Source: CALZIK01 sp945787635
GTDB lineage: Bacteria; Acidobacteriota; Thermoanaerobaculia; Multivoradales; JAHEKO01
DNA length: 64,000 nucleotides
NCBI GenBank assembly: GCA_947259725.1
Contig: CAMYNM010000009.1
Location: 124,001 to 188,000, forward strand
Direction of reading: 5' to 3'
The notes under the pieces are model-generated. The model was not told the origin of the DNA. It saw only the letters and a list, made by a program, of their open reading frames with translations, and searched no databases. Positions 23,268-32,328 of the stretch are shown in pieces. How positions within the stretch are numbered: the first letter of the stretch is position 1; each line of letters opens with the position of its first letter. Made by a program: the position numbers and the translations under genes.

Positions 23268-25748
23268 CTAGCCCGCCGGTCCCACGCCGCGGAGCGGTCC
23301 GGGCGCCGGCACCTCGAGCAGCAGATCCTCCGGCCGCAAGCACCTCTGGTCGTCGCAGGCCTGCACGGTCAGGCGCAACCTCGCGACGCGAGGTCGTTCC
23401 GGGCGCGTGGCGGTCAGCTCGGCTCGGATCACGGCGCTTCCCGCGAACACCGCCAGTGGTTCGGCCTGAAAGCCCAGGGTGATGCGTAAGGGCTCCGGAT
23501 AGCGTACCTCTACCAGCTTCCAGCCGACGCCGTTGTCTCCACCGCCGGGAGCAAGGCTCTCGATGCTCAAACGAGTTGGTACCAGAGTGTCCTGGAGGGG
23601 TCGATCCGAGTTGACGTGCCAGCCCTCCGCGAAGGACAGCTCGATGGTCAGAGGATGAGTGGATTCTTCCACCCTCCCGAGCGACGCTCGGGCGCGAACC
23701 GCCCCACGCGCCGCGTAGCCGAGCGCACCGGCGTAGCCGTTGCGGAGTTGCTCAGCCGCCAGCAGCATGTAGGCGAAGGCGGTCGGCTGTCGGCGGACGA
23801 GACCGGAGAACGCCGCGAGGGCGGCCTGGGCCTTCTGCTCGAAAGCGATCACGCCGGTTCGCTCGGCGAGCATGGCGAGCGCGCGGACCGCGACCGAGTT
23901 GCCCGACGGGATGGCGCCGTCGGTGGGGCTTTTGGGCCGTACCGGAAGCCGCCCGCCGTGGTCGTCCTCTCCCAGGAAGAAGCCCCCTGCGGCGTCATCC
24001 CAGAAACGCGCGATCATGACGTCCGCGACGGATCGGCTCCGTTCCAGCCAACCCGTCTCGGTGGTGACGTCGTAGAGCGTCACCAGAGCTTCGAGCAGGT
24101 AGGCGTAGTCGTTGAGGGTCGCTTCCACCGAGGAGCTCCCTTCGAGGTGGGCGCGCCATAGGCGTCCGTCGTCGCGGCGGTTGCTCCGCCACAGGAAATC
24201 GGCAGCTGTGCGGGCGGCCTCCGAGTAACGCGACTCCTCGAGGTCCTCGCCGGCGCGCGCCAGGGTGGTGATCATCATCGCGTTCCAGGCGGTCACGATC
24301 TTGTCGTCGCGAATAGGATGGATTCTTTCCTCTCGCACCTGGTAGAGGCGCTCCCTGATGCGGTCGAGGCGCGCGGTGAGCTGCTCGAGCGGCAGCTTCG
24401 AGGCCTCCGCGACTTCGGAGAGGGGAGTCGGCAAGAAGAGAATGTTCTTGCCTTCGAAATTGCCCTCATCGCTCATGCCGAATAGCTGGATGGCCAGCTC
24501 GGCGTCCCCGGGAGCCAGAGCCGCCCGGACCTCAACCGGCGTCCAGACGAAGAACTCGCCTTCTCGCCCCTCGCTGTCGGCGTCGGTTGCGGAGAAGAAC
24601 GCGCCCGCCGGCGAGGTCAGGTCGCGCAGCACGTAATCCAGGGTCTGGCGCGCGATTCGCTCGAAGAACGGGTTACCGGTGAGCCGCCAGGCTTCGAGAT
24701 AGGCGCGGGCCAGGTGCGCCTGGTTGTAGAGCATCTTCTCGAAGTGCGGCACCAACCAAACGGCGTCGGTGGAGTAACGGTGAAATCCGCCCCCGATCTG
24801 GTCGTAGATACCGCCGCGCGCCATGTTGTCGAGAGAGATCTCGACCGCCGCCAGAGCCTTGGCGTCGTCCTCGCGCAGCACCCGGTCGAGGAGAAACAAG
24901 AGCTCGGGCTCGTGCGGAAACTTGGGCGCCGGAGAGAATCCTCCGAGCGTGTTGTCGTGGCGCGCGAGGCTCCCCTCGACGGCGGCTGCGATCACGTTTT
25001 CGTCAATCTGGGCGGCTTCACCCGCGGCCGAGGTGACCCGGTTCACCGCGGCGGACACGTTGTCGGCTTGGGTCACGAGCTCCGGGCGTCGGTCGCGCCA
25101 GGCCGCCGAGACCTGGCCGAGGAGATCGAGAAAGGTCGCCTTCGGGTAGTAGGTGCCGCCGAAGAAGGGCTTGCCCTCTCCGGTCAGGAAGCTCGACATC
25201 GGCCAGCCGCCACGGCCGGCAAAGAGCTGCACCGCGGTCATGTAGACGTCATCAACGTCGGGACGCTGCTCGCGGTCGACTTTGATAGCGACGAACCTCT
25301 CGTTGAGCAGCCGCGCGACTTCCTCGTCGTCGAAGCTCTCCTCTTCCATCACGTGACACCAGTGGCACGTGGAGTAGCCGATGGAAAGGAAGATCGGCTT
25401 GTCCGCGAGGCGCGCGGTCTCGAACGCCTCCGGTCCCCACGGGTACCAGTTCACTGGATTGTGGGCGTGCTGGATCAGGTACGGCGAGTCCTCGAGAATC
25501 AACCGGTTGAGGTAGACCGGGCTTCCGTCGGGCCGACGATGCTCGCTCCGAGGCTCGTAGCCGGGTCCTTTGGCCTCGTATGCCGCCCAGAGCCGAGCGG
25601 CGAGCTCAGCGGGGTAGGCCATGGCGCCGGGTGGGGGATCCGGGACTGAGGAGCCCGAGGTTTCCTCGAACGAGACTCCTCCGGTCGCCGGCAGAGCCCC
25701 GCAGACCGCGGCCGCGCACAGGATCGGCAAGAGCTTCCCGGAGAACAT
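23268..25748 (-). CDS. secreted DUF255 thioredoxin-like/glycosidase-fold protein fused to a DsbD-alpha-like domain
   Basis: 826 residues. A signal peptide (LLPILCAAAVCGALPATGG) is followed by the DUF255 (YyaL/SPATA20) thioredoxin-like domain with SPYLIQHAHNPVNWYPWG and Cys128-His-Trp-Cys131 (GYSTCHWCHVMEEESF), then the six-hairpin-type helical barrel through about residue 690. The last 120 residues are extra for the family: SFAEGWHVNSDRPLQDTLVP followed by a Cys799/Cys804 pair in QACDDQRCL, the layout of the N-terminal periplasmic domain of DsbD. The fusion implies a periplasmic thiol-redox role. ATG 25748 is preferred to the in-frame GTG at 25781. Confidence 0.86.
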   Translation of the reverse strand: MFSGKLLPILCAAAVCGALPATGGVSFEETSGSSVPDPPPGAMAYPAELAARLWAAYEAKGPGYEPRSEHRRPDGSPVYLNRLILEDSPYLIQHAHNPVNWYPWGPEAFETARLADKPIFLSIGYSTCHWCHVMEEESFDDEEVARLLNERFVAIKVDREQRPDVDDVYMTAVQLFAGRGGWPMSSFLTGEGKPFFGGTYYPKATFLDLLGQVSAAWRDRRPELVTQADNVSAAVNRVTSAAGEAAQIDENVIAAAVEGSLARHDNTLGGFSPAPKFPHEPELLFLLDRVLREDDAKALAAVEISLDNMARGGIYDQIGGGFHRYSTDAVWLVPHFEKMLYNQAHLARAYLEAWRLTGNPFFERIARQTLDYVLRDLTSPAGAFFSATDADSEGREGEFFVWTPVEVRAALAPGDAELAIQLFGMSDEGNFEGKNILFLPTPLSEVAEASKLPLEQLTARLDRIRERLYQVREERIHPIRDDKIVTAWNAMMITTLARAGEDLEESRYSEAARTAADFLWRSNRRDDGRLWRAHLEGSSSVEATLNDYAYLLEALVTLYDVTTETGWLERSRSVADVMIARFWDDAAGGFFLGEDDHGGRLPVRPKSPTDGAIPSGNSVAVRALAMLAERTGVIAFEQKAQAALAAFSGLVRRQPTAFAYMLLAAEQLRNGYAGALGYAARGAVRARASLGRVEESTHPLTIELSFAEGWHVNSDRPLQDTLVPTRLSIESLAPGGGDNGVGWKLVEVRYPEPLRITLGFQAEPLAVFAGSAVIRAELTATRPERPRVARLRLTVQACDDQRCLRPEDLLLEVPAPGPLRGVGPAG

Positions 25749-25860
25749 CGTCCGCTCAGGGTACCGGATACGGCGAGCCACCCGTCCGGGCGGCGCGCCG
25801 GCCGCGGAGATGCTCTACGCTGAGAGCGGCGGCTACCCAAAGCCGTCCGTGAAGGAGGTG

Positions 25861-26073
25861 ATGTCCGTGTCCTTGAGAACGTTTCACCTGATCTTCATTC
25901 TGATCGTCATCGTCACCGCCGAGCTCTTCGGCGCGCGAGAGATCTGGTACTACCAGCACACCAGAGACGTGGCGACCCTATGGATGGGCATTCTCGCGCT
26001 GGTAGGTGGTTTGGGCCTGAGCCTCTACGCCCTCTACTTCGTGCGGAAGATGGACTCCGCCGGCGTGACCTAG
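25861..26073 (+). CDS. small two-helix membrane protein
   Basis: 70 residues with two hydrophobic helices (FHLIFILIVIVTAELFGA and LWMGILALVGGLGLSLYALYFV) separated by a charged, aromatic loop, REIWYYQHTRDVA. AGGAGG occupies 25853-25858, only 2 bases before the ATG at 25861 but 8 bases before an in-frame GTG at 25867, so the true start may be that GTG, giving 68 residues. The family is unknown to me; the two-helix layout with a conserved-looking loop resembles accessory subunits of membrane complexes. It is divergent from the DUF255 gene. Confidence 0.68.
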   Translation: MSVSLRTFHLIFILIVIVTAELFGAREIWYYQHTRDVATLWMGILALVGGLGLSLYALYFVRKMDSAGVT

Positions 26074-26087
26074 ACAGCCGTGCCGGC

Positions 26088-27281
26088 CTACTCGCTGGTC
26101 ATGATGAAGAGCGGAAGCATCTCAAAGCTTTTGTAGTAGGGCCGCAGCCGGTCGCGATTGTAGAAGCGCTCGATGTCCACGGTCTTGGTCGTGGCGGTGA
26201 CCACGTCGATCGGGACGTTGTCGTAACGCCCGTTCTTGAGCACCACCAGCCGGCCGTGGATCCCGCTCAGAATGAGGTCGAAAGCCAGATTGCCGTAGGC
26301 CATCGGAACAATCGAGTCGATGGCGTCCGGGTCCCCGGAGCGCACCAGGTACCCGAGCTTTTGGTTGATGACGTCGATCGTTTTGCCTTCGTTGAACTGC
26401 GGCGAGAGCATCTTGAGTCGGTCCGAGACCAGATCGCCGATGCCGCCCAGCTTGGCGTGGCCGTAGGCGTCCTTGACCGTGTCCTTGAAGACCATCTCGC
26501 CGCCCTCGAACATCGCACCCTCGGAGACCAGGACCACCGAGTAGCGGCTCGGATTCTCGTGACGGTCTTGGCTGAGGAGCTCGGTCAGGGCTTCGATGCT
26601 GAACTTGTGCTCGGGGATGACGCACCGGTTGGCGGCTCCTGCCATGGTCGGCAACATCGCGGTGAACCCGGCGTAGCGCCCGAACACCTCGAGCACCAGG
26701 AAGCGCTCGTGGGACCCGGCCGAGGTCCGCAGCCGGTTGGTCATTTCGATGGTGCGCGTGACGCAGGTGCTGAAGCCGATGCAGTAGTCGGTGCCCGGAA
26801 CGTCGTTGTCCATGGTCTTCGGGATGCCGATCACCTTGACCCCTTCCTGGTAGAGGCGCACGGCGTAGCTGAGCGTGTCGTCGCCACCGATAGGGATGAG
26901 GAAGTCGATTCCGAGAAACTCGAGATTCGCAAGGACTTCCTTGGTGAGGTCGTTGACCTCTTCGGTGTAGGTGTCTAGGAGATGGTTCGGAAGCTCCTCC
27001 CGCCTGACCTTGCTCGGCTGGGTTCTCGACGTGTGGAGGAAGGTGCCGCCAGTGCGCCCTGCTTTGTTGACGATCTCCTCGTTGAGTGCCAGGCAGTTTC
27101 GTGAGTGATTGGCATCGGGGTCGCGCTCGAGCTCGATCAAACCCGCCCAGCCTCGCCGGATGCCGACGACCCGGTAGCCTTCGCGTCGCGCGCGAATGGT
27201 CACCGCGCGGATGGCCGGATTCAGGCCCGGGACATCGCCTCCACCCGTCAGGATACCGATGGTTCCCTTGCTCTTCGCCAT
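26088..27281 (-). CDS. 6-phosphofructokinase, PPi-dependent type by active-site residues
   Basis: 397 residues from the ATG at 27281, with GAGGAGG about 11 bases upstream. The N-terminal loop TGGGDVPGLNPAIRA is the phosphofructokinase signature. At 132-136 the sequence is GGDDT, so the residue equivalent to Gly104 of the E. coli ATP enzyme is Asp, and at 154-160 PKTMDND carries Lys155 where the ATP enzyme has Gly124. This Asp/Lys pair is the established signature of pyrophosphate-dependent enzymes. MTNRLRTSAGSHERFLVLEVFGRYAG is the fructose-6-phosphate site. It would interconvert fructose 6-phosphate and fructose 1,6-bisphosphate reversibly, using PPi in the cytosol. Confidence 0.9.
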   Translation of the reverse strand: MAKSKGTIGILTGGGDVPGLNPAIRAVTIRARREGYRVVGIRRGWAGLIELERDPDANHSRNCLALNEEIVNKAGRTGGTFLHTSRTQPSKVRREELPNHLLDTYTEEVNDLTKEVLANLEFLGIDFLIPIGGDDTLSYAVRLYQEGVKVIGIPKTMDNDVPGTDYCIGFSTCVTRTIEMTNRLRTSAGSHERFLVLEVFGRYAGFTAMLPTMAGAANRCVIPEHKFSIEALTELLSQDRHENPSRYSVVLVSEGAMFEGGEMVFKDTVKDAYGHAKLGGIGDLVSDRLKMLSPQFNEGKTIDVINQKLGYLVRSGDPDAIDSIVPMAYGNLAFDLILSGIHGRLVVLKNGRYDNVPIDVVTATTKTVDIERFYNRDRLRPYYKSFEMLPLFIMTSE

Positions 27282-27401
27282 GGTGCTCGCCACCTCCTCG
27301 CGGTGCATTCTAGCCGGGTCGTGGGGACCACCCTCATGGGTGGGGCGCGGCTCCGGCGCCGGGAGTAGATTTGAAGACGTACATCGAAAGCGAGGTGTCC
27401 C

Positions 27402-27878
27402 GTGCCCGTAGCCAAACTCAAGGATCTGTTGGATCGAGAGAAGGTGAAGTACCTCTTGATCTCCCATTCACCGGCCTTCACCGCACAGGAGATCGCGGCG
27501 TCGGCCCACATCCCGGGCAAGGAGCTCGCCAAGACCGTGATGGTCAAGCTCGACGGCAAGATGACGATGGCCGTGCTGCCGGCGACCGCCCTGGTTGACC
27601 TGGATCGCCTGCGGAAGGTGACCGGCGCCGCTCGCGTCGAGCTCGCCGGCGAGGCCGAGTTCGAAAGCCTGTTTCCGGAGTGCCAGGCCGGAGCCATGCC
27701 TCCGTTCGGCAATCTCTACGGTCTCGGGGTCTGGACCGACCGAAGCCTGGCCGAAGACGAGAAGATCGCCTTCAACGCCGGTTCGCATGCCGAGCTCATC
27801 AGAATGGCCTACCGCGACTTCGAGCGCCTGGTCGAGCCCAAGCTCGCTGACTTCACTGCACCCGCAGAGGCGGCGTAG
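27402..27878 (+). CDS. YbaK/aminoacyl-tRNA deacylase-like protein
   Basis: 158 residues covering the whole YbaK/prolyl-tRNA-synthetase-associated domain: LLDREKVKYLLISHSPAFTAQEIAASAHIPGKELAKTVMVKLDGKMTMAVLPA, read here in segments, with the conserved Lys of AKTVMVK and the GAMPPFGNLYG substrate loop. Members hydrolyse mischarged aminoacyl-tRNAs such as Cys- or Ala-tRNA(Pro), acting in trans in the cytosol. The start is GTG at 27402, preceded by GAGGTG. It is divergently placed from the phosphofructokinase gene. Confidence 0.88.
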   Translation: MPVAKLKDLLDREKVKYLLISHSPAFTAQEIAASAHIPGKELAKTVMVKLDGKMTMAVLPATALVDLDRLRKVTGAARVELAGEAEFESLFPECQAGAMPPFGNLYGLGVWTDRSLAEDEKIAFNAGSHAELIRMAYRDFERLVEPKLADFTAPAEAA

Positions 27879-28116
27879 AACCGAAGCTCGTTACGCCTAC
27901 TCGGCGAAGCAGGCTATGTGCCGGCCCTCGGGCCGTAGGCTATCGACTCACCTCGCGAGAGACGGACAGTCCAATCGGGGCACCAGCCCATGGTCGGTGC
28001 ATTGGATGCTCACGTCGGCACCGACTAGACTCGAGAGTCACACAACGCCGGCGGCAGCGTAGACGGCTGTCAGGTGGAGTGTCGCCGACGTTTCCCTCAC
28101 TCGAGCACGAGGCCTT

Positions 28117-29862
28117 ATGAACGTTCTTCCGCCGACAATCACCCCGGTGCTCGCTCTCACGGCGGCGGAGCCTGTCGCGGCCGCGCTCAAGCCGTTCACC
28201 ATTTTGATCAGCCTGCTCGGTGGGCTGGCGATCTTTCTCTACGGCATGGACAAGATGTCCGAGGCGCTCAAGACGATCGCGGGCTCGCGTATGAAGGACA
28301 TTCTCGGCAAGCTCACCCGCAACCGCTGGTTGGGAGCTTTGACCGGAGCCTTCGTCACCGCGGTAATCCAGTCGTCGTCGGTCACCACGGTGCTCGTCGT
28401 CGGCTTCATCACCGCCGGTCTGATGTCGCTGGCTCAGTCCGTCGGTTTCATCATGGGCGCCAATATCGGAACCACGATTACCGCCCAGATCATCGCCTTC
28501 AAGGTCACCAGGTACGCTCTGGCGATCATCGCCGTGGGTTTCGGCATGCTGTTCATCGGCAAGCGCGAAAGAACCCGCCAGCAGGGGGCCTGCCTGATGG
28601 GCCTCGGACTGGTGTTTTTCGGCATGAGCGTGATGGGAGAGGCGATGGAACCGCTGCGCAGTTTCCCGCCTTTCCTGGACTGGATGGTCCGCTTGGAGAC
28701 CCCGGCGGTTGGCATTCTGGCCGGCGCACTGTTCACCGCTTTGATCCAGTCGTCGTCGGCCGCCACCGGCATCGTCATCGTGCTGGCGAGCCAGGGTTTC
28801 ATCGCCCTTCCCGCGGGGATCGCCCTGATCTTCGGCGCCAACATCGGGACTTGCATCACCGCGCTTCTCGCCGCGATCGGCAAGCCCAGGGAGGCGATGC
28901 GCGCGGCGTTGGTACACGTTGCCTTCAATGTCGCGGGTGTTGTGATCTGGCTGCCGTTCATCAACGCGCTGGCTCAACTGGTGAGCTGGATCTCACCGGC
29001 CGCGGAAGCTCTGAGCGGTCCGGCCCGACTGGCAGTGGACACCCCGAGACAGATCGCCAATGCCCACAGCATCTTCAATGTGGCCAACACGCTCATTTTC
29101 ATCCCCTTTTCGAGCCAATTCGCCCGTCTGACCGAGAAGCTGGTTCCCGACCGACCGCCGGATGAGGAGGCGGAGGTGCGGGCCAAATACCTGGACCTCG
29201 AGCTCATCAGCACGCCCTCCCTGGCCCTGGATCGCGTTCGGCTCGAGATTCTCCACCTCGGCGACCGGGTCAAAGTCATGCTGGTCGCGATCCTGCCAGC
29301 GGTTCTTGCTGGCAGCAGGGAGGATCTCGAGACCATCGCCAACATGGACGACGCCGTCGATACGCTGCACAGCCGCATCGTCTCGTATCTCGGCAAGATC
29401 AGTCGAGCGAAGCTTGCAGAGGCCGAAACCGAAGAGCTCATTCAGCTCATGGCGTCGACCAACGATCTCGAGAATATCGGCGACGTCATCGAGACCAATC
29501 TGGTGACCCTCGGGCTACGACGGATCGAGCTTGGCCTACGGATCAGCGGCAAGACCCAGGACGTCATCCGCGAGTTTCACGCTGCGGTTCTCAAGGCGCT
29601 CGACGCGTCGCTGCTTGCGGTCACCCAGAAAAACGAGGCGGCCGCCCGCATCGTCACCAAGATGAAACGCGAGATCAATCGTCTGGCGGATTCCGCGGCC
29701 TTGCACGGAGCCGAGCGCTTGGTCGTCGACGCGCCGAATCGGGAAGAGACCTACTCGATGGAGATGAACGTTCTCGAGAATCTCAAGCGCATCTACTACT
29801 TCACCAAGCGGATGTGCCGGGTGCTCGTTCCTTCGGCGGGCAAGAGAAGCGAAGCCGCCTAG
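28117..29862 (+). CDS. Na+/phosphate cotransporter with PhoU-like C-terminal domain
   Basis: 581 residues. The membrane half (about 25-365) contains the duplicated QSSS motifs of the NptA/PNaS family at 85-88 and 211-214, each followed by a GANIGTT or GANIGTC loop. The C-terminal 200 residues are soluble helical bundle with PhoU-like spacing (ETIANMDDAVDTLHSRIVSYL, ELIQLMASTNDLENIGDVIE). The protein should move inorganic phosphate with Na+ across the inner membrane, the PhoU-like tail probably sensing or gating. It converges on the polyphosphate kinase gene, the two stops overlapping by 4 bases. Confidence 0.9.
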   Translation: MNVLPPTITPVLALTAAEPVAAALKPFTILISLLGGLAIFLYGMDKMSEALKTIAGSRMKDILGKLTRNRWLGALTGAFVTAVIQSSSVTTVLVVGFITAGLMSLAQSVGFIMGANIGTTITAQIIAFKVTRYALAIIAVGFGMLFIGKRERTRQQGACLMGLGLVFFGMSVMGEAMEPLRSFPPFLDWMVRLETPAVGILAGALFTALIQSSSAATGIVIVLASQGFIALPAGIALIFGANIGTCITALLAAIGKPREAMRAALVHVAFNVAGVVIWLPFINALAQLVSWISPAAEALSGPARLAVDTPRQIANAHSIFNVANTLIFIPFSSQFARLTEKLVPDRPPDEEAEVRAKYLDLELISTPSLALDRVRLEILHLGDRVKVMLVAILPAVLAGSREDLETIANMDDAVDTLHSRIVSYLGKISRAKLAEAETEELIQLMASTNDLENIGDVIETNLVTLGLRRIELGLRISGKTQDVIREFHAAVLKALDASLLAVTQKNEAAARIVTKMKREINRLADSAALHGAERLVVDAPNREETYSMEMNVLENLKRIYYFTKRMCRVLVPSAGKRSEAA

Positions 29863-30833
29863 CCCAGGAAGCGACCATGCTTCTTGCGCTGGGCTTTCAT
29901 GTTTTTCAGCTCGCGGCCGCCCCGAATCACGATGTCCGGATTGGGCTCGAAGTCGAGCGTCCGGCTGCGCCCTCGATAGGAATGCAGTTTGAGGATCAGC
30001 TTGAGCGTCTCACGGCGCGCGAGATGCTTGTTGTCCGAGCGGATGATGTACCAGGGTGTTTTCGTCGTGTGGGTCTTCAAGAGAAGCTGGTATTTCTTCT
30101 CGGTGAACTCGTCCCACAGGGCCTGCGCCTGGAGATCCACTTCGCTGAGCTTCCACTGCCGCAGGGGGTCGTTCTGGCGGCGCTCGAAGCGACGTCTCTG
30201 CTCCTCCTTCGAGACTGAGAAGTAGAGCTTGACCAAACTTGTGGTTCGGTCGGCGAGAATGCGTTCTTCGTAGCCGACGACGCGCTTCATGAACTCGTTG
30301 TACTGCCGCGTCGTGCAGAAGCCCATGACCGGCTCCACCAGGGCCCGGTTGTACCAGCTTCGGTCGAAGAGGACGAGCTCGCCCGCATGCGGAAATTGCT
30401 CGATGTAGCGCTTCATGTGAAGCTCGGTCCGCTGCTGTTCGGTGGGCTTGCCCAGCGCAACGACTCGGTAGTGCTTCTCATTCAGATAGCGAGCCACCCG
30501 GCGGATGGTGCCGCCTTTCCCCGAGGCGTCTCGGCCGTCGAAGAGGATGATGATCTTCCTGCCCGTAGTTTCGAGGTGCTGGAGCAGCTTGATGAGCTCG
30601 GCCTGATAGGGAATGAGCTCGGCCTTGGCGAAGTGACGCTCGAGCGCGCTTTGAACGACCCGCTTGCTCTCCTTGCGCTTGAGTTGCCGCCGCGCCGCCC
30701 GTGCGGCCTCGAGCGGCGCGTCCGGTGGGAGGCCATCGACGATTCGGGAGACGGCCTCGCGGATTCTGGAGGTGTAGCCGGTCGGCTGCGGCGCCGCCTC
30801 GTCTTTGCTCTTCCTTTTTCGCGTCTCGGCCAT
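29859..30833 (-). CDS. ppk2: polyphosphate kinase 2 family protein
   Basis: 324 residues. Walker A FDGRDASGKGG at 98-108, the lid-forming RTELHMKRYIEQFPHAGELVLFDRSWYNRALVEPVMGF region (Walker B within LVLFDRSWYNR), and KLYFSVSKEEQRRRFERR are diagnostic of PPK2. It transfers phosphate between polyphosphate and nucleotides; whether ADP/GDP or NMP is preferred cannot be decided here. The charged N-terminal 55 residues and basic C-terminal tail are common extensions. The tail-to-tail pairing with a Na/Pi transporter supports a phosphate storage role. Confidence 0.93.
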   Translation of the reverse strand: MAETRKRKSKDEAAPQPTGYTSRIREAVSRIVDGLPPDAPLEAARAARRQLKRKESKRVVQSALERHFAKAELIPYQAELIKLLQHLETTGRKIIILFDGRDASGKGGTIRRVARYLNEKHYRVVALGKPTEQQRTELHMKRYIEQFPHAGELVLFDRSWYNRALVEPVMGFCTTRQYNEFMKRVVGYEERILADRTTSLVKLYFSVSKEEQRRRFERRQNDPLRQWKLSEVDLQAQALWDEFTEKKYQLLLKTHTTKTPWYIIRSDNKHLARRETLKLILKLHSYRGRSRTLDFEPNPDIVIRGGRELKNMKAQRKKHGRFLG

Positions 30834-30932
30834 TTCGGTGTCGCAGATTGTACTCTGAGTGGGGTGCCGCCAGGTTGAACCTGTGGTTTCCGCAACATCC
30901 TCACCAAGTGGGAGACCAGTAGAATCAAAGGA

Positions 30933-31130
30933 ATGGTCGCACGCTCTCGACTGCAGTGCGTTGCGCTTCTCGCGGCGTGGGTGCCCATCGGCTCGTCGCC
31001 CGCCGCTTCAGATGCGGACGCCCCTGATCCGGTGAGGCTCAAGCGGTTCTGGAACCTGCTCGCCCGGGTCCACAGGGAGACCGGTCGAGTGCCGGACGCT
31101 CGCGAAGCCTCCAGGCGCGCCGCGATCTAA
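30933..31130 (+). CDS. possible small exported peptide
   Basis: 65 residues: a possible signal peptide (LQCVALLAAWVPIGSSPAAS) then a basic helix, RLKRFWNLLARVHRETGRV. AAAGGA lies immediately before the ATG, closer than is ideal. No family is recognised. It fills much of the 333-base space between the PPK2 start and the end of the TIR gene; the rest of that gap shows nothing recognisable. It could be a chance frame. Confidence 0.33.
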   Translation: MVARSRLQCVALLAAWVPIGSSPAASDADAPDPVRLKRFWNLLARVHRETGRVPDAREASRRAAI

Positions 31131-31167
31131 AGCGGTGGCCGATTGACCCACTCGCTTGCGACCGGGA

Positions 31168-32193
31168 TCATTCCGGCGGCCACGGATTGGGACCGCTCAT
31201 CGAGCAGGGCTGCGAAACGCTTCCTTCCGCGGCGCACTTTCTCTTGAGGGCCACTTCCTCCTGACGGCATTGATCTCGCCAAGGCCCGGTGAGGATGCCT
31301 GCCTCGAGGTTCTCGCAATCGCAGGTGACGCGAGCGCAGTCTCCCGTGGGCTCGGGCTCGTTGTTCGAGGTGCTCGAGCCGATCTGGTTCGTGACGTTCT
31401 GGAGGGCGCCCACGAGGCCGCCGCTCCGGTTCGGCGCGGTAGGATGTGGCTGCTCGCCGGCCTTCTCCGAAGGCAGTGCCGGCGTCGAGGCTTCGACCGG
31501 CGCGGCTTTCGCGCTGGTCAACGTGTCCACGGTGCTGCAAACGACCACGCCGGAAACCGCGGCGGCGACGACGACGCCGGCCTGTATCGCGCTGAGGTGC
31601 GCCACCGCCTCGAGACCGGCATTGCCGAGCCACTGCAGGAGCGCCGCGGGCGCCGCGATCAGTCCGAGGATTCCGCCCGGCGCAAAGAGAGCGAGCAGCT
31701 TCTTGCGATGGGACGGCTCGATCTTGACGCCGGCTTCCTCCAGCCGCTCGAGAATCGCCAGCTGGATCTGGGGCTGCTTTGCGCCTTGTTTCTCGAGGTT
31801 CTGCTTCAGTGCGAGAAGCTCGTTGACTAGCGGGAACAAGCTTGCGGACTGGCGGGCCGAGAGCAGCTCCGACGGAGGCGTCTCATCGCCGATCATGGGC
31901 ACCAGGGGCCGCTCAGGGTGCCTGACGTGGAAGTGCTCGTATTCTTTGCGGACCCATTTCGAGCTCGCGGCGTGCTTGGTCCAGTAGACCAGCAGGATGT
32001 CCGCTTCGTCGAGACCTTCTTGCAGCTTCGCCTGCCACTGCGCGCCCGGCAAGATCGTCTTGTGGTCGACGAAGACGCGGTGGCCGAGAGCTTCGAGGAG
32101 CAGGCCGAGGCCGCTGACGCGTGCGCGGTCCGCCCGGCTGTACGACAGGAAAACGCTAGGCTGGTGGGCTCTCTCCGGTTCGTTGGCAACCAT
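31168..32193 (-). CDS. membrane-anchored TIR-domain protein with Cys-rich tail
   Basis: 341 residues. Residues 12-115 form a TIR-type domain: VFLSYSRADRARV (box 1), a VFVDHKTILPGAQW loop, and ASSKWVRKEYEHF, where Glu84 aligns with the catalytic glutamate of NAD-cleaving TIR domains. A Gln/Glu-rich helix (115-165) precedes hydrophobic helices at about 170-225 (GGILGLIAAPAALLQWL; AIQAGVVVAAAVSGVVVCSTV). The last 120 residues are Pro/Ser-rich then contain six cysteines (GDCARVTCDCEN to QPCSM), suggesting an extracytoplasmic disulfide domain. AAAGGAG precedes the ATG. It is divergent from a Crp/Fnr regulator gene. Signalling NADase or scaffold are both possible. Confidence 0.75.
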   Translation of the reverse strand: MVANEPERAHQPSVFLSYSRADRARVSGLGLLLEALGHRVFVDHKTILPGAQWQAKLQEGLDEADILLVYWTKHAASSKWVRKEYEHFHVRHPERPLVPMIGDETPPSELLSARQSASLFPLVNELLALKQNLEKQGAKQPQIQLAILERLEEAGVKIEPSHRKKLLALFAPGGILGLIAAPAALLQWLGNAGLEAVAHLSAIQAGVVVAAAVSGVVVCSTVDTLTSAKAAPVEASTPALPSEKAGEQPHPTAPNRSGGLVGALQNVTNQIGSSTSNNEPEPTGDCARVTCDCENLEAGILTGPWRDQCRQEEVALKRKCAAEGSVSQPCSMSGPNPWPPE

Positions 32194-32328
32194 CGGAGAC
32201 TCCTTTCGGGGAATGGGTGTGCTCGGACTATAGCCCGTTGCGCTTGAGTGTGTTCGTTAATGTTCGTCTGCCGGCCGCGATGCGAGCCAGCGTGTGACGG
32301 GGCGATGTGAGACCCTTTTGGCGACGAG

